This document shows positions 33,180 through 45,096 of a stretch of 64,000 bases of DNA, in pieces; the stretch's first letter is position 1, and every line of letters starts with the position of its first letter. This stretch comes from Timema cristinae. Lineage: Eukaryota; Arthropoda; Insecta; Phasmatodea; Timematidae. The stretch spans positions 54,546,516 through 54,610,515 of the forward strand of contig JBCFYV010000001.1 of assembly GCA_039000515.1 (NCBI GenBank), read 5' to 3'. A model generated the notes under the pieces. It saw only the letters and a list, made by a program, of their open reading frames with translations, had not been told where the DNA came from and searched no databases. The translations under genes and the position numbers were made by a program.

Positions 33180-34840
33180 TGCCAAAGAAGTATAACTTTT
33201 CGCGTGCGTACATAAGTACACACACCCATTTTTTTTAATATAAAAAGAACTGTTTGGGGTCACAATATTCTTTAATAGCAGATACATTTATTCACAAAGA
33301 AAACACAGTTTTAAAAGGCTTTGCGAACCTATTTAAATGTTATATTAGTAGACGTATTACTTTTATTCCCCGCATGTCTAGCCCTTGTCTATGCAATTGA
33401 CGTAAAACACATATCTCCTGTTCTTACGGAAAAATAGAAAAATGACGCCAAGAATCGCCCTTCAATTATGTACAGTACGTAAACATTATTACGTCATTAA
33501 ATTAAGAGGTATTAATGATCTCAGAATATGTTATTTCCTTTTGCTCTAGTAATAGTATTTACATTGTTCAAGTGTATTAATTTACCACTATATTTTTATT
33601 TAAAATCCTTATTATTTATAGTTGCCAGACGATTACTTGTCAGACTCATAAAATTATGTAAAATTCAGGTTACGATTCTTGGAAGATTCTAGCTACAGTT
33701 ATTTATAATTTATAACAATCAGAAATGGCAACCTACATTTCCAAACTCCCTGTTTTCATGATAAAAATTGCATTTTATCAACAACATATTTTCTAAATGT
33801 ATGTTTAACTTATTTATGCACAAACAAAAAATTATTTAGAAAAAATAATTTCATGCTAGATGTAGCCACCATAACTACATTAAAACACACATAAAGTATT
33901 TTCTGTTAAGAACTTTAGACTACTTACGAGAAAGTTTAGTGGAAGAATTGTCAGTAAATATTTTCATAGAATTTAAGTAAAAATCCGAGTACAACTATAA
34001 GTTGTAACATTTAAATTAGTGTTTCGTTGTGAAGAAAACATAGACATTCATTTTAAATCGGAATAGGTAAATTCTATTCTAATATTTTTATATACCTTAA
34101 TGAAAAAAGATTAGCTAACTAGATCTTGTTATTTATAGTAATTTATAGAATCAATAAGGAATAAATATCACTTGTAGGTGTTTATATTCTGCTAAAAAGA
34201 GAAGGAGAAAAATAGTAAGCCATCATTTTATGTAATTATATGTTAAAATGGATACCAATTGCGTAAGTAATATGATTACTGTAGAGTATCAAATAAAATT
34301 AAAAATAACTGGTATATTTTATCGAATTATAACAGTCAACCTATTTTTAAAGTAATACAAAAAACACCCCCACAATATTTCATCAATTAATTTGATAAAT
34401 AATTGCTTTTCATTGTCTTAACGTTTACCTTTTTAAAATTCTTTGAAACATATTATGATTATATAACAATATTTTTTTTTTAATTAGAAACTTCATGTGC
34501 CAAATAATTTTTTTAAATTGATTAAACAGCTTAATACAAACATTTATGTTGAAAAAAATAAAGTTGGTGTTTAGATATATTAGGCCTATATTCTTACATT
34601 TTTCGAAAACGTAATTAAAAAGTGACGTAGAGCTAGTAGGAGCTAGCAGAGCAAGAACCGGGCTTGGGACGTACAAAATCTCTATAACCATTTCTTCTTC
34701 CTTGCCACAGAATTGGTATTGATTGGATGAATGAAATATTTGGGTTGTACAAGTTAACAACAGGTTTTAACTTTCTTACCAATAGTATAAAATGTGAATC
34801 TTGTAGGGACATAGAGATCGAGGCCACAATTTCTCCAGGG
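33180..34840. other. AT-rich DNA, nothing recognised
   Basis: Only random short ORFs. Confidence 0.45.
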
Positions 34841-34844
34841 TGCA

Positions 34845-34975
34845 CAAAGGTGGTTTTTACTTATTAGTTTCCCACTCTCCCTCTAAGCTTATTATATCTT
34901 CCTTCACTCTACCTGTATACGTAAATATGCGGTTATCCCGAAAGGGTAGATAATACTCAATACCATTTTTTTTAA
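34845..34975 (+). repeat. SINE family B, 5'-truncated
   Basis: TTCCCACTCTCCCTCTAAGC body and tail TATCCCGAAAGGGTAGATAA. The inner stem is kept as CCC/GGG with a changed loop; the T-run follows instead of TAA. Confidence 0.55.
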
Positions 34976-35049
34976 TGGCACTAATCCTTTGTGAGGGGCT
35001 ATTTATTTTCCACTGTAAGGGATTTTAACAAGTTTTATATTAACCGCTT

Positions 35050-35296
35050 GGTGGCCTCGTGGTCTAACGCGCTACTCTCTGAGTATACTAGACTGCCGAT
35101 GATGGAGAGATAAAAGTTCTAATCACGGTCGGATGTATTGGGGGTAGTTTTTTCCAAAATGTTTTTCACTTGCCCTCAACACAAATGCTGGAACAGTTTC
35201 TTGAAATATACCCACTGTAATCCATAAAATGATTAGCGTAGTTAGTACATAAGCGTACAATCCGAACGGGCAGTAAGACGAGGTGCTAAAAAAAAC
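35050..35296 (+). mobile_element. SINE family B, near full length
   Basis: GGTGGCCTCGTGGTCTAACG head, CTAGACTGCCGATGATGG, body and tail CAATCCGAACGGGCAGTAAG ACGAGGTGCT, then eight A. The B box is weakened (GTTCTAATCACGG). The tail is A-rich and not TAA. Confidence 0.8.
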
Positions 35297-35934
35297 CTCT
35301 CGGGATAAATAAATGTAGTTTTTATCCAAATCTATTTTTGATTTAATCTTATTTGAGACATTCGTGATTTATAAAATAATTCCTTATTTGATAATGTGAT
35401 GGTACATTCTATGTCTCCACGTTTGTTTATTTTCATAATAGCCATACTGTCTATATAAAAAAAACAATGAATTAATATTTGAATATAATATAAAAAACTG
35501 ATAAACCCTATTTTTGTTTATTTATTGTAGTGGCAAATACCCCTAACAAAACCATTACTAGCTCTGTACTTATTTATTGGCAGATATTTACTGTGGATTA
35601 TTTTAATAATGTCGTTCCCACCAAGGTCAGGACTCAGTGGTAGTTGACCACTCCCCCGCTAGAGCTTTCTCTGACCTCGCTGGATTCTGTGGTCTGATTG
35701 GTCACACGTCTCCCGTGGACCAGTTGGTTAGCCTTCCCTGCCCACCACGGTGGACTCGAAACGGTTCGGAATTAACCGAATGTATGTGGGCTCACAACCC
35801 TTTCCCATATTGATGATAGTGGGCACGGCCCTCATTTGTACAGTTTGGAACTTCAAATATATTTATATGCATTGTTTTCTTTCAGTAAGTAGATCATTAG
35901 TCCTCATTATTTATCGTACGCTGCAGGAACGTGG

Positions 35935-37470
35935 ATAATGAAACAAAAGGATAAAAGAAAAATTAATGCAGGCAAGTGAAATGAGATTTTTAGAAACAGG
36001 GTTGGTGTGACAAAATTTGACAGGATTAGAAACGAGAGAATAAGAGGAATAGTATCCAGCAGAGGGCAGAGAAGGCACGACTAAGGTGGTATGGTCATGT
36101 GAGAAGGATGGAGAAGGAGAAAAGAGAAAGTAAGAGGAATAGTAGAGGAAGAGCCAGTCCAGCACAGGACAGAGAAGGCACGACTAAGGTGGTATGGTCA
36201 TGTGAGAAGGATGGAGGAGGAGAAAAGAGAAAGTAAGAGGAATAGTAGAGGAAGAGCCAGTCCAGCACAGGACAGAGAAGGCACGACTAAGGTGGTATAG
36301 CCATGAGATAAGAGTGGAGGGGGAGAAAAGAGAAAGTAAGAGGAATAGTAGAGGAAGAGCCAGTCCAGCACAGGACAGAGAAGGCACGACTAAGGTGGTA
36401 TGGTATTGTGAGAAGGATGGAGGAGGAGAAAAGAGAAAGTAAGAGGAATAGTAGAGGAAGAGCCAGTCCAGGACAGGGTAGAGAAGGCAGCACTAAGGTG
36501 GTATGGTCATGTGAGAAGGATGGAGGGGGAGAAAAGAGAAAGTAAGAGGAATAGTAGAGGAAGAGCCAGTCCAGCACAGGACAGAGAAGGCACGACTAAG
36601 GTGGTATGGTATTGTGAGAAGGATGGAGGAGGAGAAAAGAGAAAGTAAGAGGAATAGTAGAGGAAGAGCCAGTCCAGCACAGGACAGAGAAGGCACGACT
36701 AAGGTGGTTATGGTCATGTGAGAAGGATGGAGGAGGAGAAAAGAGAAAGTAAGAGGAATAGTAGAGGAAGAGCCAGTCCAGCACAGGACAGAGAAGGCAC
36801 GACTAAGGTGGTATGGTCATGTGAGAAGGGTGGAGGAGGAGAAAAGAGAAAGTAAGAGGAATAGTAGAGGAAGAGCCAGTCCAGCACAGGACAGAGAAGG
36901 CACGACTAAGGTGGTATGGTCATGTGAGAAGGGTGGAGGAGGAGAAAAGAGAAAGTAAGAGGAATAGTAGAGGAAGAGCCAGTCCAGCACAGGACAGAGA
37001 AGGCACGACTAAGGTGGTATGGTCATGTGAGAAGGGTGGAGGAGGAGAAAAGAGAAAGTAAGAGGAATAGTAGAGGAAGAGCCAGTCCAGCACAGGACAG
37101 AGAAGGCACGACTAAGGTGGTATGGTCATGTGAGAAGGATGGAGGAGGAGAAAAGAGAAAGTAAGAGGAATAGTAGAGGAAGAGCCAGTCCAGCACAGGA
37201 CAGAGAAGGCACGACTAAGGTGGTATGGTATTGTGAGAAGGATGGAGGAGGAGAAAAGAGAAAGTAAGAGGAATAGTAGAGGAAGATCCAGTCCAGCACA
37301 GGACAGAGAAGGCACGACTAAGGTGGTATGGTCATGTGAGAAGGGTGGAGGAGGAAAGGATGAGCCAGGAGGATGTTGTACATGGAGGATGGAGGTAGGA
37401 GGCCGAAAAGAAGACCAAGGAACAGATGGTTGAAGGGAGTAAGGAGGAGTATGGAGGAAAGATAAGAGGT
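35935..37470 (+). pseudogene. LINE ORF2 3'-end remnant interrupted by a tandem array
   Basis: Before the array, frames read MQASEMRFLE and, after a shift, GVTKFDRIRNERIRG. Each array unit can be read ARLRWYGHVRRMEE. After the array a frame reads ARRMLYMEDGGRRPKRRPRN then RWLKGVRRSMEER. This succession is the usual C-terminal tail after the reverse transcriptase of many non-LTR elements. Frameshifts make it non-functional and the RT core is not in the window. Confidence 0.75.
36028..37370 (+). repeat. 103-bp minisatellite, about 12-13 units
   Basis: CTAAGGTGG recurs at 36,081, 36,184, 36,287, 36,390, 36,493, 36,596 and on to about 37,318, spacing 103 bp (one unit has a 1-nt insertion). Units are nearly identical, purine-rich and derived from the LINE ORF. 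103 is not a multiple of 3, so the reading frame rotates each unit. A diverged first unit lies at 36,028-36,080. The minus-strand ORFs called here are by-products. Confidence 0.95.
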
Positions 37471-37479
37471 CAAGCCCAA

Positions 37480-38047
37480 GGTGGAAAAAGAGAGGTGGTA
37501 GGAGGAAATGAGGCGGTGGAGAGGTTTATGTTCCAAACAGACCTTGCCAATGTCTGGAAGCTGTTCATGACTATTCATAACCATGTGGGATCGCTTCTTA
37601 TAATGCCCAATATTATAATGATTGATATTTTTTTTTATTTACTCGCTTCTTGTTACGCTTTCGTGTTGTGAGCATTTTAAGAAGGGGGCCTACCCATGAC
37701 GTAGCAGCAAGTCACGATAGAATTTTCTATGTTTACATATTTATGTTTTATTCTAGTAAATATTTCTAAATATAATATTATATTGTCACACATATTTTTA
37801 TATCTTAAAATAGTTTTTTTGTAACCCTTAATTTTTTTTTTTTTAAGTCTACAGCTGAGGCTTCACAAAGATGGCCAGTAGAAATATTCTTTTCAGGACG
37901 TACTCGTAGATTAGGCTTTAGGAACTGACATATAAAATAATGAACTATTTAATTTTGATGGTAATGAGTTTAAAATAATATACCCTTGATTAATTCATTA
38001 TAATCTTTAAAAAACAAGGCTATACGATTTTTGATGGCTGAGCTATA
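37480..38047. other. Unassigned stretch
   Basis: Possible LINE 3'UTR up to about 37,620, then AT-rich DNA. Confidence 0.35.
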
Positions 38048-38285
38048 ACATAGCAATTATTATTATTATTATTTATTATTATTATTATTAGGTGATCTGT
38101 CTTACGATAGGTCCATTCCTATTTTCAGTGAACTTAGACCACCAAGGCACCCAGTCCTCTGCCTCCTCCATAAGCTCTCAGAATTTTCTTCTTTCCTTCA
38201 AGTCCTCCAATATTTGAAGCCTCTTTCCTTTTAAGCTCCTCTTTCCCTCAAGCTTTCCTTCTATGATGTGAAAAGGATAGTTTCT
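38048..38285 (-). mobile_element. LINE-like 3' end, family J copy 2
   Basis: On the minus strand a frame reads EEAEDWVPWWSKFTENRNG and then PIVRQIT followed by TAA, which begins the (TAA)n tail at 38,049-38,092. The 3' DNA is CGTAAGACAGATCACCTAAT. This copy is longer than that at 18.3 kb and keeps a K/E-rich upstream frame. The element is not identified beyond LINE-like. Confidence 0.55.
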
Positions 38286-38514
38286 TCTAAGTATGTGCTA
38301 AAAATACATATTATAATACTCATATATAACCTGTTGTTTCCTACATCAGTCGAATCCCCACCAATATTCTATGAATTGCTCCGGATAAAAATGTTGCTAG
38401 TATTTTTATCAACTTGTTTTAACTTAAGCTAATTAATGGCTTAATTAAGGTTTCAGAGCTCAAATGTACTCCGTTATAAGACACCTCTTGTTATTTTTGA
38501 CATTAATTAACCAG

Positions 38515-38757
38515 GGAACAATATCTCAGGAACAATGACTTAGAGCTGGTCGAGATGGATACAAGCTCAACACAACCGATCGTTTGGTTGCCTGGGTAGT
38601 ATTCTACACCCTCCGAGTTTCATAGAAAGGTTCTGATAGAAAATAAACATTGATACCATTTTAATATCTTATTACGTTCTATGTTCGGATACTAACCAGC
38701 TCAAAATATACCTTGATAGTTCTCACATGTGTTAATTATTAACAGGCGTTAGAACCA
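38515..38757. other. Unassigned stretch
   Basis: Contains the loose match to 19.0-19.2 kb noted there; otherwise nothing recognised. Confidence 0.3.
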
Positions 38758-38758
38758 C

Positions 38759-38831
38759 TTGGGTGGCCACATGGTCTAAGGTATCACTCTCCGAATAGAC
38801 TGAAATATCGAGGATCGAAACCTGCTTTGGG

Positions 38832-38837
<6 letters not shown>
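38759..38837 (+). mobile_element. SINE family B, 5' half (split by a SINE A)
   Basis: GGTGGCCACATGGTCTAAGG head, ATCGAGGATCGAAACC B-box region. It continues at 39,151. Confidence 0.8.
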
Positions 38838-38886
<49 letters not shown>

Positions 38887-39138
38887 CACCCGTTCGGGTT
38901 ATACGCACTTACGCTAATGTGTAATGGTAGGGTGATTGTGAGATGAAATGGAGGACCTACAGTTTAACATGTATCCGAACCACGGTGGAGGCCTGGCATT
39001 CCCCACATTCACAAGATGTCTTGTCAGAGGTGGAGGAAGGGTTTGGTAATCAGATAAATCTGTGCCGGGACCGAGGATTGAACCCCGGCCGCCAGCATAG
39101 AAGTTTGACACCTTACCCCTAGATCGCCAGGTCACCCG
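38838..39138 (-). mobile_element. SINE family A, nested in a SINE B
   Basis: Reversed (TAA)n, tail CCACCCGTTCGGGTTATACG missing the last ~15 nt of the usual tail, full body and head. TTTGGGTTTATT, a piece of the B element, is duplicated at 38,826-38,837 and 39,139-39,150. Confidence 0.95.
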
Positions 39139-39238
39139 TTTGGGTTTATTGAAGTTGGTTTTACCGAAATAGTGTTCCACTTTACCTCAACGCAAATGCG
39201 GGTGTACTTAATCTAAATTCAACCTTCCAGGGGATAAT
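39139..39238 (+). mobile_element. SINE family B, 3' half (split)
   Basis: Resumes TTTGGGTTTATTGAAG and continues CTCAACGCAAATGCGGGTG and TAAATTCAACCTTCC. The tail hairpin is lost. Confidence 0.75.
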
Positions 39239-39299
39239 GAAACGTTCACTCCATCAAAATATCGGCATTTTTTTCTATCACAATAGTTTCTCTCTACGA

Positions 39300-39700
39300 G
39301 GAGTTGTAGGTGAGTGGTAGGAATAATAAAGTGTGTCCAATAATGTCGTCTCAACTGCAGTATACAATGGAAACATCTCCTTCCAGACAGGGAATATCCG
39401 TTGTCCTCTAAGAGTGCGTACGCTGATGCTAGGACGCGCTATTGTTCCGGTCTTAAGGTATCTGTGTCGCCGCTCAGCGATCTAGAGAGCCAGTTTTATA
39501 GCTGAGAGTCACACGGTGCTTTGGTGACGCGATCAGTCGGAAGTGATGCCATTATCCCCACACGATGTAGCTCCACCGCTGATGAATCGCTAATTAAATC
39601 TTATCCAACTCTTCCCCCCTTAACTGCCAAACTCCTCCCTTCCTCCAATTTCTCCAGCCTTTTAATACCGTCACACTATATTCTCTTCAGGAACAAGGAT
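39300..39700. other. GC-richer unassigned block
   Basis: CpG-containing text (GAGTGCGTACGCTGATGC, CGCCGCTCAGCGATC). A 61-codon frame at 39,521 is not recognised. No repeat match found; a candidate unique region. Confidence 0.3.
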
Positions 39701-40345
39701 TACTAAGACTCTTTGAATCCAGTCTTCCTTCTAGTATTGGTCTACCTATCCATCTATCCATCTTCCTATCTATATAGCCATCCATCAATCTAAATGTTAA
39801 CCCGTCTATCCATTTATTAATATAAATTCATCCATGTATACATATTTTTATCTCTATCTATCCATCTATCTTTTGACCTGATAATAAGGTGTGCTAAGAC
39901 CCTCGTATCCAGTCTTTCTTCTAGTTTACATCTATAGCCATATTTTTTTTTTAAAAAGAACAGTTCAGAAAATTCAAATATACTTATTTCCAGCTGACAC
40001 TAATAATATTTTAACATATAATGTGTGTTGTTTTATAAGTATTGATAATATCTATCAAAATTTATAGCTACAGATATGATTACTTGCTGTATGAATATAT
40101 TGAAATTGTTTTAGTAACTTTAATAACCACAAGTTACTGTTCTTTTTATCAAAATCAGAATTTACCTACCCATCCATCTATCGGATAATCCATCTATCTA
40201 TTTATATATATTTATCACTCATTAAATACTTGACCCAATCAATCAATTATATAATCTACATAGCTATCAATTACTCTAGCAATGATAAATCACACTATTC
40301 ATCCATCTATTTAATTAATCATATACCCATACATCTATCACGTAA
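39700..40345. repeat. Degenerate (CATC/TATC) tetranucleotide region with a duplicated segment
   Basis: CTATCCATCTATCC-type text at 39,742-39,872 and 40,165-40,350. AATCCAGTCTTCCTTCTAGT and TATCCAGTCTTTCTTCTAGT mark a duplicated unit about 185 bp apart (39,700 and 39,885). Confidence 0.7.
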
Positions 40346-40570
40346 ACTAGTGGACACATTGACAAAGGCATTAATCTCGTCTAGTATAGATTGCCGCTTA
40401 CTGGAAGATCAGGGTTAGAATCCCGGCAGGTGTACTGAGGTAGGTTTATTTGGCTTACCTCTCTCTATCTCCACACAGATGTGGTTACATTATCTTAAAC
40501 TCTAGCTTTCTCATCCCTGGATCCTTAGTGTAAATATGTGTGGATAGCTCAGACGGGTAGTAAGATGTAG
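40346..40570 (+). mobile_element. SINE family B copy
   Basis: CGTCTAGTATAGATTGCCG, B box GGGTTAGAATCCCGG, GGTGTACTGAGGTAGG and tail GCTCAGACGGGTAGTAAGAT. A-box region eroded. Confidence 0.7.
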
Positions 40571-40579
40571 CATACCATA

Positions 40580-41300
40580 ATGTATATATTATAAATGGAT
40601 ATGTTTAATATGACATTTATTAACTTATTGATTCTGACCTTTAAGTTTTGAAGATACATTGCTAAACGATGAATTATAATATGGAAAACAAATATTTATT
40701 TTAATTTTTATACATTCTATTTAATATTCCCAGTATAACACTTTTACTTAACTGCCACTTGGCTAGAGAAAAGTCAATAAATAGTTTTTTAAGTTAATTC
40801 ATTTTCCATGTACTCAGAAATTTTTTCCATCTAAAACAGTGTGAATAAATTAAGGTAACCGTCTATTTGAAGAGAAATGCATTCACATTGCTGTAACTCT
40901 TTTGGGAATAGAAGCTCTTAAGATTAAAAACAACAACTAAAACGATCCTCATACATCATAGAATTTATTTGGTGACCTTGTTAAATTATTACTTTATTTG
41001 TTTGAGAAAGGATACATGTTTCTTTTACTCATTCAATTTGATCTCCCAATTGTAATATCTAGTTGAAAACGTTTTTGAAAAAAAAAGATAAGATAACCTG
41101 TTCATTTTTTTTTAAATTATAAAACTTAAAATTTAGTGTTTAAGGTTTTGGAGACATGTTGATACCTTTATATTACCTTTTGTCATAGACCATATTTTTA
41201 AATAATATACTCCTTTTTAAATATCAAGGAGTTTCTGAACATCTGAAACAAATCTCGCCATCATGGCAGGCAACTTACTTAGCAAATAATTTACGAAATT
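40580..41300. other. AT-rich DNA, nothing recognised
   Basis: No motif or repeat match noted. Confidence 0.4.
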
Positions 41301-41311
41301 ACAGTATACGT

Positions 41312-41526
41312 TATAGATATGACTGGCCCACTTTCTACGAGAGCAGGTTCAAATCCCGACTGGTCTACTGAAGGTAGTTTTTCTCTCATTTGTTTCCCAC
41401 TCTCCTTCCACGTAAATGCGGGTAGATCACCCTAGAATAGTTCCTTTCTCGTCCTTACCGCTATAGTAATTATTACATAACCATATAACCTGAACAGGTA
41501 GCAAAACACGGTGATAAAAAAAAAAC
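41312..41526 (+). mobile_element. SINE family B copy
   Basis: B box GGTTCAAATCCCG, GACTGGTCTACTGAAGG, CCACGTAAATGCGGGTAG and tail TAACCTGAACAGGTAGCAAA ACACGGTG followed by an A-run. The inner stem is changed on both sides (CCTG/CAGG), a compensatory pair. Confidence 0.75.
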
Positions 41527-41589
41527 AATATTTTTTTGTTTCAGCGGACTTATATGTTAGCAAGTGAGGTTGATTTACATCCCTCAACA

Positions 41590-41877
41590 TTATTATTATA
41601 TTATTATTATTAGCACCGCGTCTTACTACCCGTTCGGGTTATACGCACTTACGCTAATGTGTAATGGTAGGGTGATTGTGAGATGAAATGAAGGACCTAC
41701 AGTTTAACGTGGAATCCGAACCACGGTGGCGGCCTGGCATTCCACACATTCACAAGATGTCTTGTCAGAGGTGTAGGAAGGGTTTGGAAATCAGATAAAT
41801 CTGTACCGGGACCGAGGATTGAACCCCGGCCGCTAGCATAGAAGTCTGACACCTTACCCCTAGACCACCAGGTCACA
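41590..41877 (-). mobile_element. SINE family A, full length, exact target duplication
   Basis: Short reversed TAA run, then AGCACCGCGTCTTACTACCC, full body and head. ATCCCTCAACA lies at 41,579-41,589 and 41,878-41,888. Confidence 0.95.
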
Positions 41878-41889
41878 ATCCCTCAACAA

Positions 41890-43200
41890 ATTGACAAAAC
41901 CGTATCAGAAAATAAGGTGAACAAGAGACTATTTTGAATATTTCTCATCTGTAACAAAAGGTAAGAATTACAGTGAGTCCACTGTATTGGTTTTATTTAT
42001 GAAAATGGTTCTTGAAAATATACCTGTAAATATGAAAATAAAATAAGTTCTTGGAACTATATATTCTTCTAATATAGAAAACCATAAAAATAGATAGTAA
42101 AACAAATTTAATCAATGCTAAGCAGGAGAAAACAATTGGAGGAAGATGTAAGCGTTGTATGTTTGGAGATGTATCAGAAGGAGGATGTGTAAGTAGGCCA
42201 ACAGGTTGAAGTAGCCATTGCTGATTTTAGATAATGAATGATCAGGTCCCAATGATCGGCGAAGGGAAATTTCAACACCATATGACTTGAAATTGAGCCT
42301 GCATAGCACCTACCAAGTAAGAAAAACCACTTCTATTTGTGACCTTGCAAACAACTATTTATACAAAATTGCACCGGTAGACATAGAAAAAATGTCATTA
42401 TATTCTGGTTTAGTTTTGACGGTAATGGGGAATTTAGCTCTCAAATTCCAACCAAGTGTGTTGATATTTATCTGTCCTAAATTGCGTCACATGGTCCCTC
42501 CCCGCAAATGCATTTACATTTCTTCTAAAACTATATTTTACTCTTCCTTATCCCATGTGATTAAACACTTGTGTAACCCGTGCGTAAAGTAGGACTTTAT
42601 TCAAGACATATTTTTATAAACATGTTTAGGCCCTATTTGACCACATAACAATTGGTGGAGATAAACGCACATTGATATTTCCTTTCTTCTCCTATCTGTG
42701 ATATTACCTCAAACCACCGTCAAGTTATTGCCAACCTTACGACGCGAAATATACCTAATGGAATGAGAAGAAGTAAATGGAATTCACTCGTCGTTCGTCT
42801 TTGGTGTGACGTAAAATGAAGTTATGAGGCAAAGTTTTCGATGGAAACTGGCCTTTAGGGCAATAACTTTAACTGGATTTGGAAGGAACCCCCCCCCCCC
42901 CCCCGTCCCATCTTATGGGGTAATTTCGAGTGTTGAGGGGTTTTAGAGGCGTGTATCGCAAATCATCGCAGGAGGTTTCATTTAATGTTCTCTCCAAGTG
43001 TTTATTGGTACTAAAAGTAACTCCATAGGGACATGATCCCTGTCATTTGTAACGGAAAGTAACACTTATAAATTTCTTTTGATGGGAGCTTTTCGTAAGG
43101 TGAAAGAATTCCATAACTGGAAGATAAATTTCAAATGTACAAAGTGATTGAAACCGGGACCTTTGTTTTATCCCAGCTTATTCTCTAATAATATTTCACA
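41890..43200. other. Mostly unassigned; poly-C tract
   Basis: A run of 16 C at 42,889-42,904; otherwise no repeat match. The 101-codon frame at 42,287 has no recognisable family. Confidence 0.4.
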
Positions 43201-43271
43201 ACATGTGTACTATAGTACATTAAAAGACATCCACCCACTCAGTCCCCCCCTCCCCAATATTTATTTTAGAC

Positions 43272-43525
43272 ACGTCAGTGGGAACATGGTCTAAGGTGTA
43301 GTTTTTGAAATAGACAGGACTGCTGAAGACCGTAAGATAGGGGCTTGAATTCCGAACAAGTGAATTAAAGAGGGAACTTTCCCGAATGGGTTTTGGATGT
43401 TCACTCTCTCTTTACACAAACTTTGGTATACTTACTCTAAATTTCACCTTCCTCATCTTTAACACATTATCGTAATTAGTTCATACGCGTGTAACCCGAA
43501 CTGTTAGTAGTCGTGGTGACCAAAA
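43272..43525 (+). mobile_element. SINE family B copy
   Basis: GTGGGAACATGGTCTAAGG head, GGCTTGAATTCCGA B box, ACTCTCTCTTTACACAAAC body and tail TAACCCGAACTGTTAGTAGT CGTGGTG. Confidence 0.75.
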
Positions 43526-43805
43526 ACAACCATATTGATTGAAAGAAAATTACTCTAATTATTTAGACTTGTAGTTGATTTGAGACTCATAACATTCAAA
43601 ATAATCCATAATATAAATATATGCTTACTACCTGATCAGATAGTGAGACTAAATTGTTAATACATTTTATTTTCACTGAACATACTACTTTTAAAAACAT
43701 TACATAATGTGGTTATTTCCGTTCAAGGATTAGGAATCGATGACCTACCATGCATAAGTGCATTATTTTATAACTATTCAAACATACGCATCAATCGAGG
43801 GTGTT

Positions 43806-44198
43806 AGGCTAGGTCCACACTTGTGTCAGATATTATCGTATCACCGAAGCATATCTTGAACACATCGGTTTGGACGAGATCCTGTATCCTCGACGCGATC
43901 GTTAGAGCAGTACGCGCATCAGATCGCTGCGTTTCGATTCCACTCGGTATTTCACTTTCACATCAAAGGAAGCTACTGATGAGGACACGGCCTGTCTTGA
44001 CTCAAAACCGAACAATGTAGATGGCAAAGGAACACACGAATGATAGAAATACAGGGTTTCATCAATGATCGTGACAGAGATAAGAACGGATCTACCGAGA
44101 TGTGGTCTCAGCCGCGTCCGCGTCTATCGTCATCCCCTCTAATCCTGATCTTGTTGGGGATACGACAATAGGATATGATACAAGTGTAGACCCGGCTT
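43806..44198. mobile_element. MITE with ~40-bp imperfect terminal inverted repeats
   Basis: Left end AGGCTAGGTCCACACTTGTG and right end, reversed, AAGCCGGGTCTACACTTGTA continue into CAGATATTATCGTATC and CATATCCTATTGTCGTATC. Internal DNA is GC-richer with CG-rich words and lacks a transposase frame. The superfamily is not certain; TTA/TTT flanks do not give a clear target duplication. Confidence 0.65.
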
Positions 44199-44246
44199 TA
44201 GACTCACGATGCACAAGGTTGCGGTTGAAGAGGGAGAAGGGGACTT

Positions 44247-44502
44247 ATATTAATACTTAGCACCACGTCTTACTACCCGTTAGGGCTATACGCTTATGTA
44301 CTAATTACTCTAATGGGCTAGGAATGGCAAGGTTGATTATAGAGGAAGTCAACCCAAATTTGCGTGGAGGGAGACTGGAAAAACATTTAGGATAAATCAC
44401 CCAAGTTCACCCGAGTGAGATTTGAACCTTGATCTCCCCGTCCTCGGCAGTCTAGCTCAACACGAAACTAGTTCGTTAGCTAACTACGCCACCGAGACGA
44501 GT
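44247..44502 (-). mobile_element. SINE family B', full length, target duplication
   Basis: Tail AGCACCACGTCTTACTACCC, body GTGGAGGGAGACTGGAAAAA, reversed B box GAGATTTGAACC and head GCTAACTACGCCACCGAG. AAGGGGACTT is present at 44,237-44,246 and 44,503-44,512, evidence that B-type elements also insert by target-primed reverse transcription. Confidence 0.9.
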
Positions 44503-44519
44503 AAGGGGACTTCGAGAGT

Positions 44520-45047
44520 CGACTGGTTGCACAACGGTTGTTTTTCACCGTGGTTTATCATTGTGGTTTTATCATTTTATTTCTAATTCTATCTCTTAGA
44601 ATATGTGAGTATTAACTTTGATTCATTGATTGTGGCTATGACTTATATACAAACCCAAGATAAGCAACTAGCAATATTATAAATCAGTTAAATAGATTAA
44701 TTTAAAAAATATTTTGAATGAAAATTGAATGACTTAGATTTAAATGTTTGTTTGAATTGTGTTTAAATTTCATAATATGGTGTCATATAATAAATCTAAC
44801 AACATACATTAAAATAACATCGTCAACACAGTTAGTGAAAAATATATAAGTTGACGACAAGTCTAAAAGTACATAAACAACATTTAAAAAATGCAATATT
44901 AAAACAAACAAAAATACAAATAAAGTCCAAGTTTACAATACAGCCCATGTGGTTGAATAGTTAAATCAAATTAAATAACACAGGTTTAGTCATCACCCAA
45001 AGTTTTGACAACGGTAGTTAAAGATCTAGTTATAACGAATGAAACAA

Positions 45048-45096
<49 letters not shown>

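Noticed and set aside
36028..37370. CRISPR-like array
   Set aside because: The 103-bp units are contiguous with no unique spacers, and the sequence is eukaryotic.
35911..37433. Series of 62-96 codon minus-strand ORFs rich in Leu, Ser and Pro
   Set aside because: They are antisense frames of the 103-bp array; the informative frame is the plus-strand LINE remnant.
43823..44020. 65-codon ORF
   Set aside because: It lies wholly inside the TIR-bearing MITE and shows no transposase features.
45050..45096. SINE A tail
   Set aside because: The (AAT)n run is not preceded by the shared tail sequence, so it is a plain microsatellite.
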